Program-made: the position numbers and the translations under genes | Shown here: piece by piece, positions 8,409-21,861 of the stretch | Layout: each line of letters begins with the position of its first letter | Numbering within the stretch: position 1 is the stretch's first letter | Notes under the pieces: generated by a model | What the model saw: only the letters and a program-made list of their open reading frames with translations | Database searches by the model: none | Told to the model about the DNA's origin: nothing | NCBI GenBank assembly: GCA_904420175.1 | Contig: CAJFUF010000023.1 | Span: forward strand, 62,001-126,000 | Direction of reading: 5' to 3' | DNA from: Candidatus Schneewindia gallinarum | Lineage (GTDB): Bacteria; Bacillota; Clostridia; Oscillospirales; Ruminococcaceae | Length of the DNA: 64,000 bases

Positions 8409-11400
8409 TTGCCCAAACCATTTGTCCATTTACATGTCCATACGGAATACAGCCTGCTGGACGGCGCGTGCCGCCTTGACAAGCTGGTGGCCCATGCGAA
8501 GGAGCTGGGCCAAACTGCACTGGCCATCACCGACCACGGCGTGATGTACGGCGTGGTCGATTTTTATAAAGAGTGTAAAAAGCAGGGACTAAAGCCCATT
8601 ATCGGCTGCGAGGTGTATGTGGCGCCGAGAACCCGCTTTGACAAGGTGTACAAGACCGACTCGCACCCCTACCATCTTGTGCTGCTGTGCAAAAATTATG
8701 AGGGGTATCAGAACCTGATTCAGATGGTCTCTCTGTCCAATATCGAGGGGTTCTACAACCGTCCCCGCGTGGATATGGAGCTGCTGAAAAAATACAACGG
8801 CGGGCTTATCGCCCTGAGTGCCTGCCTTGCGGGGGAACTGCCGCGCCTGCTGATGGACGGCCGGTACGAGGATGCGAAACAGCTGGTGAACACCTACCGG
8901 GAGCTGTTCCCGGAGGGGTACTATATTGAAATGCAGGATCATGGCATTCCGGAGCAGAAGGAGCTGCTGCCCAAATTCATCCAGCTTTCTAAGGAGACGG
9001 GCGTGGGCCTTGTGGCCACAAACGATGTGCACTATGTGGAGAAGAAGGACCATGAGACGCAGCATGTGCTTGTCTGCCTGCAGACGGGAAAAACCGTGGA
9101 CGAGCCGGGCGGTCTTGAATTTTCCACGAATGAGTTTTATTTAAAAAGCGGGGAGGAGATGGCAGAGCTGTTCTCCTACGCCCCGGAGGCGATTGAGAAC
9201 ACAGTAAAAATTGCGGAGCAGTGCGGCTTTGATTTTGAGTTCGGCGTGACAAAGCTTCCGTATTTTTCCGCCCCCAACGGACAGGACAATACGGAATATT
9301 TTAAGGACTTATGCTATGCAGGCCTTCACAGGCACTACGGGGAGAATCCGCCGCAGGAAATTGTCGAACGGCTGGAGTACGAGATTTCCGTTGTTGAGAA
9401 GATGGGCTATGTGGAGTATTACCTCATCGTATTCGACTTTATCAACTACGCCAAACAGAACGGCATCCCGGTGGGGCCGGGACGCGGCTCCGGCGCAGGA
9501 AGCCTTGCCGCCTACTGCATGGGAATTACCAGCATCGATCCCATCAAATACAACCTGCTGTTTGAGCGCTTCCTCAACCCGGAGCGTGTCAGCATGCCGG
9601 ACTTTGACATTGACTTCTGCTTCGAGCGCAGGCAGGAGGTCATCGACTATGTGGTGCGGAAATACGGCAGCGACCATGTGGCGCAGATTATCACCTTTGG
9701 TACCATGGCTGCGCGCGGCGCCATTCGCGACGTGGGGCGGACGCTGGGCTTGAGCTATCAGCAGGTGGACGTCATTGCAAAGGCAGTGCCTTCGGGTCCT
9801 GCGGCGCTGCACATCACCCTCGACCGGGCACTGGAGGTTTCAAAGGAACTGCGTGACTTCTACGACAAGGACCCGCAGGCCAGAAAGCTGATTGATATGG
9901 CCCGGGCATTGGAGGGGATGCCGCGGCACGCCTCCACCCATGCAGCGGGCGTGGTCATTACAAGAGAGCCTGCCAGTAGCTATGTCCCGCTTCAGAAAAA
10001 CGGCGACGTCATCGTCACCCAGTTCCCAATGGGCACGCTGGAGGAACTGGGACTGCTGAAAATGGACTTCCTTGCACTGCGCAACCTGACGATTATTGAC
10101 GATGCGGTAAAGCAGGTTAAGCGCATGGAGCCGGACTTCTCCATTGATGCCATTCCTACGGACGACAAGGCGGTGTTCGAAATGCTGGGCGAGGGGCAGT
10201 CCACCGGTGTGTTCCAGTTCGAATCAGCGGGCATGCGCCGCGTCCTCAGCCAGTTCAAGCCGGAGTCCATTGAGGATCTCATCGCCATTGTGTCGCTGTA
10301 TCGCCCGGGTCCCATGGACAGTATTCCAACCTATATCCGGAACAAAAACAACCCCAGCCTTATCCGTTACAAGCACCCGCTGCTGGAACCGATTTTAAAG
10401 GTCACCTACGGTTGTATTGTCTATCAGGAGCAGGTCATGGAAATCTGCCGCAAGTTGGCGGGCTTCTCCCTGGGGCACGCGGACCTGGTGCGCCGCGCCA
10501 TGAGCAAAAAGAAGGCGGACGTCATGGAGAAGGAGCGGGCGAATTTTATCGCCGGATGTGAGAAAAACGGCGTCAGCAAAAACATCGCCACCGACATCTT
10601 CAATGAGATGAGCAGCTTTGCCTCCTACGCCTTCAATAAATCCCATGCGGCGGCCTATGCGCTGGTGTCCTACCAGACCGCCTATCTCAAGTGCCACTAC
10701 CCACAGCAGTACATGGCGTCGCTTTTGACCAGCGTCATCGACAACACGGATAAGATTATCGAGTACATCGGTGAGTGTACCCGCATCGGCATTAAGGTAC
10801 TGCAGCCGGACATTGAAAAGGGTGACTTAAACTTCACCGCTTATGGAAAGGACATTCTGTTCAGCCTGCTGGCCATTAAAAACGTGGGACGAAACGTGCT
10901 GGCGGATCTGCTGGCGGACCGGGACCAGAACGGGGAATTCACCAGCTTTTACGACTTCCTTAAACGGGCCACGGCCGCAGGCATTAACAAGCGCGCCATT
11001 GAAAACCTGATTAAAAGCGGCGCGCTGGACGGCTTTTCACTTGGACGTGCATCCATGATGCATAATTTTGAAAGCATGGTGGACAGCATCCAGGCGGAAA
11101 ACAAGCGCAACTTAACCGGCCAGATTGACTTTTTCGGCGGTTTGGACGAGGGGGAGACCGTCACCTTTACCGAGGTGCCGGAGTATGTGCAGAGTGAGCT
11201 GCTGAAGATGGAGAAAGAGACCATCGGCATCTATTTGTCGGGCCATCCGCTGGAGAAATACCGCGGCCTTTCCGCACGGCTGAAGGCCACGCCCATCCGC
11301 TTCATTCTTGAGGAAGAGGATCGGGACCGTCTTGACGGAAGAAGGGTAACGGTGTTGGTTGTGGTGCTGCAAAAGTCGGTGAGAATTACAAAATCCGGAA

Positions 11401-11870
11401 GCACCATGGCATTTTTAAACCTGGAGGACGAGACAGGCTCTATTGAAGCATTCGCTTTTCAGAACATGGTGGACCAGTACGGGCACCTGCTGGAGGAAAA
11501 CCAGGTGTTGGTAGTGAAGGGCCGCCTGAGCGCCCGGGAGGATGACCTGAAGCTTATCTGCGAGGAAATTGCTTCCGCGGAGGAGCGGCTGAACGGCCCG
11601 GAGATCATCGAACACGCCAAAAAAGCAAAGGGCGGTAAACGGCCGGCGGGCCTGTATCTGAAGGTGCGCTCCCGCTCGTCGGTGGAATTTGAAACGGTAA
11701 CCGAATTGCTGAAGGCCTATCCAGGGCAGCTGCCGGTTTTCGTCTATTTTGAAAACCAGAAGAAGCTGACAAGCGCGCCGCGCAGCCTGTGGGTCACGGG
11801 CGAGGAGGGCCTGTGCCGTAATCTGACCGGTGTACTGGGAGAAAATTCTGTCGTCCTCGAACGCGAATAG
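8409..11870 (+). CDS. dnaE: DNA polymerase III alpha subunit (DnaE)
   Basis: PHP domain (FVHLHVHTEYSLLDG), PGRGSGAGSL and PDFDIDFCFERR active-site motifs; 1153 aa. Confidence 0.97.
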   Translation: MPKPFVHLHVHTEYSLLDGACRLDKLVAHAKELGQTALAITDHGVMYGVVDFYKECKKQGLKPIIGCEVYVAPRTRFDKVYKTDSHPYHLVLLCKNYEGYQNLIQMVSLSNIEGFYNRPRVDMELLKKYNGGLIALSACLAGELPRLLMDGRYEDAKQLVNTYRELFPEGYYIEMQDHGIPEQKELLPKFIQLSKETGVGLVATNDVHYVEKKDHETQHVLVCLQTGKTVDEPGGLEFSTNEFYLKSGEEMAELFSYAPEAIENTVKIAEQCGFDFEFGVTKLPYFSAPNGQDNTEYFKDLCYAGLHRHYGENPPQEIVERLEYEISVVEKMGYVEYYLIVFDFINYAKQNGIPVGPGRGSGAGSLAAYCMGITSIDPIKYNLLFERFLNPERVSMPDFDIDFCFERRQEVIDYVVRKYGSDHVAQIITFGTMAARGAIRDVGRTLGLSYQQVDVIAKAVPSGPAALHITLDRALEVSKELRDFYDKDPQARKLIDMARALEGMPRHASTHAAGVVITREPASSYVPLQKNGDVIVTQFPMGTLEELGLLKMDFLALRNLTIIDDAVKQVKRMEPDFSIDAIPTDDKAVFEMLGEGQSTGVFQFESAGMRRVLSQFKPESIEDLIAIVSLYRPGPMDSIPTYIRNKNNPSLIRYKHPLLEPILKVTYGCIVYQEQVMEICRKLAGFSLGHADLVRRAMSKKKADVMEKERANFIAGCEKNGVSKNIATDIFNEMSSFASYAFNKSHAAAYALVSYQTAYLKCHYPQQYMASLLTSVIDNTDKIIEYIGECTRIGIKVLQPDIEKGDLNFTAYGKDILFSLLAIKNVGRNVLADLLADRDQNGEFTSFYDFLKRATAAGINKRAIENLIKSGALDGFSLGRASMMHNFESMVDSIQAENKRNLTGQIDFFGGLDEGETVTFTEVPEYVQSELLKMEKETIGIYLSGHPLEKYRGLSARLKATPIRFILEEEDRDRLDGRRVTVLVVVLQKSVRITKSGSTMAFLNLEDETGSIEAFAFQNMVDQYGHLLEENQVLVVKGRLSAREDDLKLICEEIASAEERLNGPEIIEHAKKAKGGKRPAGLYLKVRSRSSVEFETVTELLKAYPGQLPVFVYFENQKKLTSAPRSLWVTGEEGLCRNLTGVLGENSVVLERE

Positions 11871-11944
11871 TTGACCGAACGAAAATTAGGGTATATAATG
11901 TTCATGTCTGCGAAAAAATCGAAGACTTTGGAGGGATTTGGATT

Positions 11945-12916
11945 ATGAAGAAAATCAAAGCGATTGGCGTTTTGACCAGCGGCGGCGATGCGCCGGGCAT
12001 GAATGCGGCCATTCGTGCGGTGGTCAGAACTGCAATTACCAACGGTATCAGGGTCTACGGCATTAAACGCGGGTATAACGGGCTGTACCACGGCGACATG
12101 TTTGAGATGAATCTGCGCAGCGTGTCCGACATTATCAACCGCGGCGGCACGATCCTCTATACCGCCAGAAGTAAGGAGTTTAACAGCCCGGAGGGCGTTT
12201 TAAAAGCAAAAGAGCAGTGTGAGAAGGCCGGCCTTGACGCCATTGTGTGCATCGGCGGCGACGGCACGTTCCGCGGCGCGCTGGATCTGTCGCGCGTCGG
12301 TGTTCCGTGCGTGGGCATTCCCGGCACCATCGACAATGACATCGGCTGCAGCGAGTACACTATCGGCTACGACACAGCGATGAACACTGCCATGGAAATG
12401 ATTGATAAGATTCGTGACACTGCACAGTCCCACGACCGGTGCAGCGTTATCGAGGTTATGGGCCGCCGTGCCGGCTACATTGCCGTAAACACCGGCATTG
12501 CCTGCGGCGCCTCTGCAATCTGCATTCCTGAGCATCCCTTCAGCTTGGAGAAGGACTTCCTTGAGAAGGTCCGCGCCAACCAGAAAACCGGCAAGCGCCA
12601 CTTCATTGTGCTGGTTGCGGAAGGTGTCGGCGGCGTCCAGCAGATGGCGGAAGAGATTGAAGCCAAAACCGGTATTGAGACACGTGCTACCATCCTTGGC
12701 CACGTGCAGCGCGGCGGCGCGCCGTCCCTTCGGGATCGCGTAGTGGCAAGCCAGATGGGCTACCATGCTGTGAAGCTGCTGCTGGACGGAAAAGGCGGAC
12801 GCATCGTCGCCATGCAGAGCGAGAAAATCATTGATTTGGACATTGAGGAGGCGCTGGCCACTAAGAAAACGCTGGATCCTGCGCTGATCGACATGAACGA
12901 CGAAATCTCAATCTAG
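11945..12916 (+). CDS. pfkA: ATP-dependent 6-phosphofructokinase
   Basis: IGVLTSGGDAPGMNAAIRAVVR, GIPGTIDNDI, EVMGRRAGYIA, GHVQRGG. Confidence 0.97.
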   Translation: MKKIKAIGVLTSGGDAPGMNAAIRAVVRTAITNGIRVYGIKRGYNGLYHGDMFEMNLRSVSDIINRGGTILYTARSKEFNSPEGVLKAKEQCEKAGLDAIVCIGGDGTFRGALDLSRVGVPCVGIPGTIDNDIGCSEYTIGYDTAMNTAMEMIDKIRDTAQSHDRCSVIEVMGRRAGYIAVNTGIACGASAICIPEHPFSLEKDFLEKVRANQKTGKRHFIVLVAEGVGGVQQMAEEIEAKTGIETRATILGHVQRGGAPSLRDRVVASQMGYHAVKLLLDGKGGRIVAMQSEKIIDLDIEEALATKKTLDPALIDMNDEISI

Positions 12917-12976
12917 CTTTATAAAAGGGCGGTTCCATTTCAGCATGCCCCTGCAGGAACAGCCGGCAGAATAGAT

Positions 12977-13016
12977 AAAAGAGGAAAACTCTGCTTTAAG
13001 AGTTTTCCTCTTTTTT
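12977..13016 (+). terminator. Intrinsic terminator after pfkA
   Basis: GAGGAAAACTC-loop-GAGTTTTCCTC followed by T6. Confidence 0.85.
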
Positions 13017-13139
13017 GTGGCAGGAAATACCGGACGTTTAGCATGGTGCCCATTACAGTGCAGCCTTTGCCGCAGCCGCCGTTCCCGCTTTTCACATTCG
13101 CCCTTTTCTTTTCATATAGTGAAATAATGGGGTGATTCT

Positions 13140-13766
13140 ATGGGAAAAATAGCGTGGAGGAAGCGAATAATCAAAATTTGCGTTTTCCTTCTTTTCATTT
13201 CCGCCTGTATTGTTCTGCTGGACCGACAGGTGCGGCCCGTGGTAGAGGCCATGTCCATCAGCTATGCAAAAATTCTTGCAGAACAGGCAATTAACACCAC
13301 CGTGTCACAGATTTTGGAGGAAAACGACATCTCAGCGCAGGACCTTATCACCATTACCCGCAACAGCGAGGGGGACATCACAGACCTGCAGGTAAACAGC
13401 ATTTTGGCAAACCGGCTGAAAACCAGCCTCAGCGACGGGGTTTTAAACGGGCTATTGGCACTTGAAGAGCAGAAGTTAAGCATTCCGCTTGGCACCCTGT
13501 CCGGGATTCAGCTGTTCTCTGGCTGGGGACCGGATATCCACATCCGGGTTATCCCGGCCACCTATGTGGACACAAAAATCATCAGCACCTTCACCTCCGC
13601 GGGCGTTAACCAGACGGTTCACCGCATCGTGTTCCGTGTGGTAGTGGATATTTCGGCCATTGTTCCTGGCTATGTGTCCACCGGGCAGATTGAAAGCGAC
13701 ATGGTGTTTTCCGAAACAGTCATTGTGGGTTCCGTACCCAACTCCTTTGCGCAGATCACCTTGTAA
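13140..13766 (+). CDS. yunB: Sporulation protein YunB-like
   Basis: Single N-terminal TM; IPLGTLSGIQLFSGWGPDIHIRVIP and ...NQTVHRIVFRVVVDISAIVPGY typical of YunB. Confidence 0.88.
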   Translation: MGKIAWRKRIIKICVFLLFISACIVLLDRQVRPVVEAMSISYAKILAEQAINTTVSQILEENDISAQDLITITRNSEGDITDLQVNSILANRLKTSLSDGVLNGLLALEEQKLSIPLGTLSGIQLFSGWGPDIHIRVIPATYVDTKIISTFTSAGVNQTVHRIVFRVVVDISAIVPGYVSTGQIESDMVFSETVIVGSVPNSFAQITL

Positions 13767-13774
13767 GGGGATAG

Positions 13775-17334
<3,560 letters not shown>

Positions 17335-17511
17335 AGCACAAAACAGGGCAGATACGATGACGCCATCAAAAACCTAGTTAAGAAAACGCTTCCTCCTTCG
17401 ACAGACGTTCCTGCAACCGGTGATGCCGGCACCGTGGGCGGTTTCCTTGCCCTGGCCCTTGTCAGTGCAGGTGTGTTGGTAATTTCAGCAAAGAAGCAAA
17501 AAGAAAATTAA
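17335..17511 (+). pseudogene. C-terminal remnant of an LPXTG-type surface protein (sorting signal only)
   Basis: Frame directly following the gatB TAA reads STKQGRYDDAIKNLVKKTLPPSTDVPATGDAGTVGGFLALALVSAGVLVISAKKQKEN*: PATGD-like sortase motif, hydrophobic span, Lys-rich tail; no credible start codon. Confidence 0.65.
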
Positions 17512-17520
17512 CCGCTGTTT

Positions 17521-17551
17521 TCCCACCCTTTTTAAAGGGTGGGATTTTTTT
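17521..17551 (+). terminator. Intrinsic terminator TCCCACCC-TTTTTAAA-GGGTGGGA-T7
   Basis: Perfect 8-bp stem with T-run. Confidence 0.85.
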
Positions 17552-17588
17552 GTGATAATACCATGCAGGGGAAGCGGATTGCAGAGGT

Positions 17589-17620
17589 GCCGGGCAAAAG
17601 AAAACGCCCGGCCTTTTTCT
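17589..17620 (+). terminator. Second hairpin GCCGGGC...GCCCGGC followed by T-rich tract
   Basis: 7-bp GC stem and CTTTTTC tail, upstream of spoIIIAA. Confidence 0.65.
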
Positions 17621-17676
17621 TTCTGTTCTAATCCTTGTCCACCCCGCGTATAGATAGGACAACAGAGGTGAAAAAA

Positions 17677-18579
17677 ATGACAGGAAACGAAAACAACATG
17701 CGGACAGCCTTCTGGGAGGCGGCGTCCTGCCTGCCGCGGGAGGCGCAGCGCGCCCTGATGCAGGACGATCAGCTTTGCAGCAAGGCGGTGGAAATCCGGC
17801 TGCGTCTCGGACAACCCCTGACGGTGGAATGGCCGTCCGGCAGGACGGCACTGCCCCAGGTTAGGGTAACACAGCGGCTGCTGGATGATGTCTTTCAAAG
17901 AATTTGCGATTACACGGTGCATGCCCATCTGGCAGAAATCAGGAACGGGTTCATCACCCTACCGGGCGGGCACCGGGCAGGCTTCTGCGGGACGGCGGTG
18001 CTGGATGGAGATGGCAAGCTGATCTCCGTTAAGGATATCACTTCCATCAATATCCGCGTGGCGAGGGACGTTCCGGTGGACCTGTCGGAAATCCTGTTGC
18101 ACGTCCCCCATCCGGAAGATGGGATTTTGGTGGCAGGCGCGCCGCTCAGTGGAAAAACCACCCTGCTGCGGGCGCTTGCAAAGGAGTATGCAAAGACGTG
18201 GAAGATAAGCATAATTGACGAACGCGGGGAACTTGGACTGAAGGGGGCGAAGCTGTTTCAAAATTGTGATTTGTTTGACGGCTATAAAAAAAGCACAGGG
18301 ATGGAAATTGCCCTTCGCACCATGTCGCCGCAGCTGATTGTATGTGACGAAATCGGCAATGAAGGGGAGCTGAAGGGCGTTTTGGACTGCCTTCAGGCGG
18401 GTGTGGGCATTGTCGCCAGCATCCACGCCAGGGATCGCCGCCAGCTGTGGGAACGGCCCATTGCAAAGCGGATGTTAAGCAGCGGTGCCATCCGGTATGT
18501 CATCCTGCTTACCCCGGACAGCGTGGGAAAAATTGCGGAAATCCTGACGCTGTCCGGTGGGGAACCGGTGCCATGCTGA
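17677..18579 (+). CDS. spoIIIAA: Stage III sporulation protein AA (ATPase)
   Basis: GAPLSGKTTLLRALA Walker A, IIDERGEL; first gene of spoIIIA order. Confidence 0.95.
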   Translation: MTGNENNMRTAFWEAASCLPREAQRALMQDDQLCSKAVEIRLRLGQPLTVEWPSGRTALPQVRVTQRLLDDVFQRICDYTVHAHLAEIRNGFITLPGGHRAGFCGTAVLDGDGKLISVKDITSINIRVARDVPVDLSEILLHVPHPEDGILVAGAPLSGKTTLLRALAKEYAKTWKISIIDERGELGLKGAKLFQNCDLFDGYKKSTGMEIALRTMSPQLIVCDEIGNEGELKGVLDCLQAGVGIVASIHARDRRQLWERPIAKRMLSSGAIRYVILLTPDSVGKIAEILTLSGGEPVPC

Positions 18580-19079
18580 AGCTGACGGGGGCGGTGCTCC
18601 TTTTCGGTGCATGTGCGCTGGCGGGCGTGCGGTACGGTATGCGGTGGCGGCGCAGGCAGGAGTATTATGAGCAGCTGGATGGCTGGCTGACGTTTTTGCA
18701 GTTGGAAATCAGCTATTCCCGCAGCAGTATGGTGGAACTGCTGAGGCAGGGTGGGAAGGAGTTCCCGGAACTGACCTTCCTGTCCGGCTGCGAGCAGCGC
18801 ATGGCGGAAGGGGAGAGCTTTGCGCATGCTCTGTCTGCGGCAGTCGCTGAAACTTCGAAGGAGCTTCCGGAGTTTGAAAAGGGGCTTGCCATTATTGGAG
18901 AACTGGCCTCCACCCTCGGTACAACGGACATGGAGGATCAGCAGAAGGTGCTGAGACTGGCGCAAAAGAAACTTTCCCTGCTGACAGCGGAGGCCAGGGA
19001 GGACAGAAAAAAGTACGAAAAGCTGTACCGCTCCCTGGGGGTGCTGGGGGGACTGGCCGCCATACTGGTCATACTTTAA
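18573..19079 (+). CDS. spoIIIAB: Stage III sporulation protein AB
   Basis: Position and length; MLKLTGAVLLFGACALAGVRYG; start 18573 preferred over ORF-track 18447. Confidence 0.92.
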   Translation: MLKLTGAVLLFGACALAGVRYGMRWRRRQEYYEQLDGWLTFLQLEISYSRSSMVELLRQGGKEFPELTFLSGCEQRMAEGESFAHALSAAVAETSKELPEFEKGLAIIGELASTLGTTDMEDQQKVLRLAQKKLSLLTAEAREDRKKYEKLYRSLGVLGGLAAILVIL

Positions 19080-19098
19080 GGAAACGGAATGAAAAGCT

Positions 19099-19293
19099 AT
19101 GGACATTGATTTAATTTTTAAAATTGCGGCCATCGGCATTATTGTCGCCGTCCTCAACCAGGTGCTGATCCGTGCCGGCAGGGAGGAGCAGGCCATGCTG
19201 ACCACTCTGGCCGGCCTGATTGTGGTGCTGATGATGCTGATAGGGGAGATCAGCACCCTGTTTGAGACGGTGAAAACCGTCTTTGGGCTGTAG
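19099..19293 (+). CDS. spoIIIAC: Stage III sporulation protein AC
   Basis: 64-aa two-TM protein in spoIIIA operon order. Confidence 0.92.
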   Translation: MDIDLIFKIAAIGIIVAVLNQVLIRAGREEQAMLTTLAGLIVVLMMLIGEISTLFETVKTVFGL

Positions 19294-19295
19294 TT

Positions 19296-19682
19296 ATGAA
19301 CATCATGACCGTGTGTGGGCTTGCCGTGACGGCGGCAGCATTTATCGTCCTGTTCCGGCAGCACAAGCCGGAGTACTCCCTGGCGCTGTCGCTGGTGGCA
19401 GGTGTGGGAATTCTGATTGCGGTGCTGGGGGCAGTAACGCCGGTGCTGGAACAGATTAACGCGTTCCTTTCGCAGGCGGGAATGGACAGCAGCATGCTGG
19501 AAGTTCTGTTCAAGGCGCTGGGAATCACCTTTGTGGGCAGCATGGCGGTGGATTTGTGCAAGGACGCAGGGGAGGGGATGATCGCCTCCAAGGTGGACTT
19601 TGCCACAAGGGTGGCAGTGCTGCTGTGCGCACTGCCCGCATTCCGCAAACTGCTGGACATGGTGGTAAAACTGATGAGCTAA
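19296..19682 (+). CDS. spoIIIAD: Stage III sporulation protein AD
   Basis: 128-aa membrane protein in operon order. Confidence 0.92.
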   Translation: MNIMTVCGLAVTAAAFIVLFRQHKPEYSLALSLVAGVGILIAVLGAVTPVLEQINAFLSQAGMDSSMLEVLFKALGITFVGSMAVDLCKDAGEGMIASKVDFATRVAVLLCALPAFRKLLDMVVKLMS

Positions 19683-19695
19683 AGGAAAAAACAAG

Positions 19696-20799
19696 ATGAA
19701 AAAATGTTGCTTTCTTCTGTGCCTTTTTTTGTTGGCCGGTCTGTTCGCCCCGCCTGTTTGCGCGCAGGGCGAAACCGAGATGGACGAACAGACGCAGCAG
19801 TACTACAGCGACACGCTGGAACAGATCCGTCAGCTTGGAGAGGAGGCGGGGCTGACCGGCACGGTGGACACCCCTGTGGAGGAACTTACCGTGGGTACAA
19901 TTCTGGAGTCCGTCTTTGCATCCTTTATGCAGGCGATAAAATCCCCCTTCCGCCTGCTGCTTTACCTGTTGGCGGCTCTTATCGGCATGAAGCTGCTGTC
20001 CTCCTTTTCGGGGGAAAACGGCATGTCGCGTATCTATGCGACCGTGTCCATCGTGGTGGTGGCCGTGCTGATTCTTCAGCCGGTGCTGGAGCTTATCCAC
20101 CGGATGATTGACCTGACGGACCAGGTCGCCAATTTTGTGTATGGATTTGTCCCCGTTTTTACCGGTGTGGTGATTTCCACCGGGCAGATTGTGTCGGGCA
20201 CGGCGTACAGTGCCATCCTTATCGGCGCCGCACAGGTATTTTCCACCCTGATGAACACCACGCTGATGCCGTTTATCTGCGCCTTTACAAGTTTTGGTAT
20301 CGTGGGGGTGCTGCAGCCGGGGTTAAATCTCAAATCATTGCAGTCCACCATCAAAAACGGCGTGTCCTTTTGTCTTGTCCTGCTGACCACCATCTTTGTG
20401 GGGCTGTTCAGCCTTCAGAATATTGTGGGACAGGCCACCGACGCGCAGGCGCTTAAGGCGGCAAAGCTGGTGTTTTCCAGCGCCATCCCCATTGTGGGCA
20501 GCGCCATCTCGGATGCGGTGGGGACCATCAGCGGCTGCCTGCACGTTTTGAAAACCTCCGCCGGGGCGGTGGGAATTGGCAGCCTGATCCTGATTTTCGC
20601 CCCGACCTTGATTGAGGCGGTGGCCCTGAAATTTGTGCTGGCGCTGTCCACCATCGCCTCCGACATCACCGGAAGCAGTGAGGTGACGGGGGTGCTGAAA
20701 ACCATCTCCTCCGCACTGAGTATGCTGGTTGCAGTGCTGGTCTGCTATCTGCTGATTTTGATTGTCAGCACCGCGGTACTGATGAGTGTGGGAAGCTGA
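19696..20799 (+). CDS. spoIIIAE: Stage III sporulation protein AE
   Basis: Signal peptide plus multi-TM; operon order. Confidence 0.93.
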   Translation: MKKCCFLLCLFLLAGLFAPPVCAQGETEMDEQTQQYYSDTLEQIRQLGEEAGLTGTVDTPVEELTVGTILESVFASFMQAIKSPFRLLLYLLAALIGMKLLSSFSGENGMSRIYATVSIVVVAVLILQPVLELIHRMIDLTDQVANFVYGFVPVFTGVVISTGQIVSGTAYSAILIGAAQVFSTLMNTTLMPFICAFTSFGIVGVLQPGLNLKSLQSTIKNGVSFCLVLLTTIFVGLFSLQNIVGQATDAQALKAAKLVFSSAIPIVGSAISDAVGTISGCLHVLKTSAGAVGIGSLILIFAPTLIEAVALKFVLALSTIASDITGSSEVTGVLKTISSALSMLVAVLVCYLLILIVSTAVLMSVGS

Positions 20800-20817
20800 C
20801 GAAAGGAGGAAAAGGCC

Positions 20818-21291
20818 ATGAAGGAATGGGTGTTGTCGGTGTGCTTTGTCATAGCGGCCACCGGTCTGTATTCCTTCCTCTGCCCGGACAAGCGGTATGA
20901 GAAGGTGCTGAACCTTGTTGTGGCGGCGGTATTTTTACTGTGCTTAATATCCCCGGTACTGAAGCTGATGGGGGAGGACTTCTCCCTCGACCTGTCCGGG
21001 CTGGACGGTTCTGCTGTGACAGAGACGGAAAATCTGGAGCAGCAAAAGCAGGAACAACTGCTTAACGAGGTGACAGCGAAAACGGAGGTGCTTGTCGGCG
21101 AAAAACTGGCCGCAGCCGGAATAAATCCACTGCAGGTCCGAATAGATATAGATATTGAAGGGGAGGAGCTGACGGTGGAACATTGCACCGTTGTCCTCGC
21201 CAGCGAAGACACAGGACAGAGCGGCTCTGTAACGGACATTATCCGAAGCGAGCTGCAGATTACACCGGACATTAAGGTGGTAGCGTCATGA
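20818..21291 (+). CDS. spoIIIAF: Stage III sporulation protein AF
   Basis: Operon order; two N-terminal TMs then soluble domain. Confidence 0.9.
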   Translation: MKEWVLSVCFVIAATGLYSFLCPDKRYEKVLNLVVAAVFLLCLISPVLKLMGEDFSLDLSGLDGSAVTETENLEQQKQEQLLNEVTAKTEVLVGEKLAAAGINPLQVRIDIDIEGEELTVEHCTVVLASEDTGQSGSVTDIIRSELQITPDIKVVAS

Positions 21292-21851
21292 AAACAAATG
21301 GTCTGATAAAAGGGTTGGGGACCCTGTTCAGCAAAGAGAACCGGGTCAAGACAATTGTGGTGCTGGGGCTTCTCGGCATTGCGCTGATTCTGCTGAGCGA
21401 GCTTGTGCCTGTGGGCGGCGGCTCTGACACGCAGGCTGCCGGCAGCGCCTCCGTAGATGAGGAGGAGATGAGACGGCAGGTGGAGGAAAAGTTGGCCGAG
21501 CTCATCGGAAGCATTGCCGGCGTGGGAGAGTGCAAAATCATGGTCACCTACGAGAGCACGGTGCAGAATGTGTATGAAAGCGACACAAAAACAACCAGCG
21601 ATTCCTCCTCTTCAGAGGGCGGGAACAAGGATAAGACCACCAAAGAGGAGAATGTGATTATCCTTGAAAACAAGGACGGCACCAGGGAAGCGCTGCTGAA
21701 AACACAGCTGGGGCCGCAGATTAAGGGAGTCGTAATCGCCTGCGAGGGGGGAGAAGACGTTGCCGTAGAAAGCAGAATCATCGGGGTCGTAACAACGGCG
21801 TTTCAGCTGCCGACCAGCAAGGTATACGTAACAGTTTTAGAAAACAGATGA
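21288..21851 (+). CDS. spoIIIAG: Stage III sporulation protein AG
   Basis: Operon order; single TM, ring-forming C-terminal domain with VIACEGGEDVAVESRI. Confidence 0.92.
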   Translation: MKTNGLIKGLGTLFSKENRVKTIVVLGLLGIALILLSELVPVGGGSDTQAAGSASVDEEEMRRQVEEKLAELIGSIAGVGECKIMVTYESTVQNVYESDTKTTSDSSSSEGGNKDKTTKEENVIILENKDGTREALLKTQLGPQIKGVVIACEGGEDVAVESRIIGVVTTAFQLPTSKVYVTVLENR

Positions 21852-21861
21852 GGTGATAAAG

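Noticed and set aside
17335-17511. Programmed stop-codon read-through of gatB
   Set aside because: Only the frame coincidence supports it; there is no read-through context and GatB is cytosolic. Gene-remnant explanation preferred.
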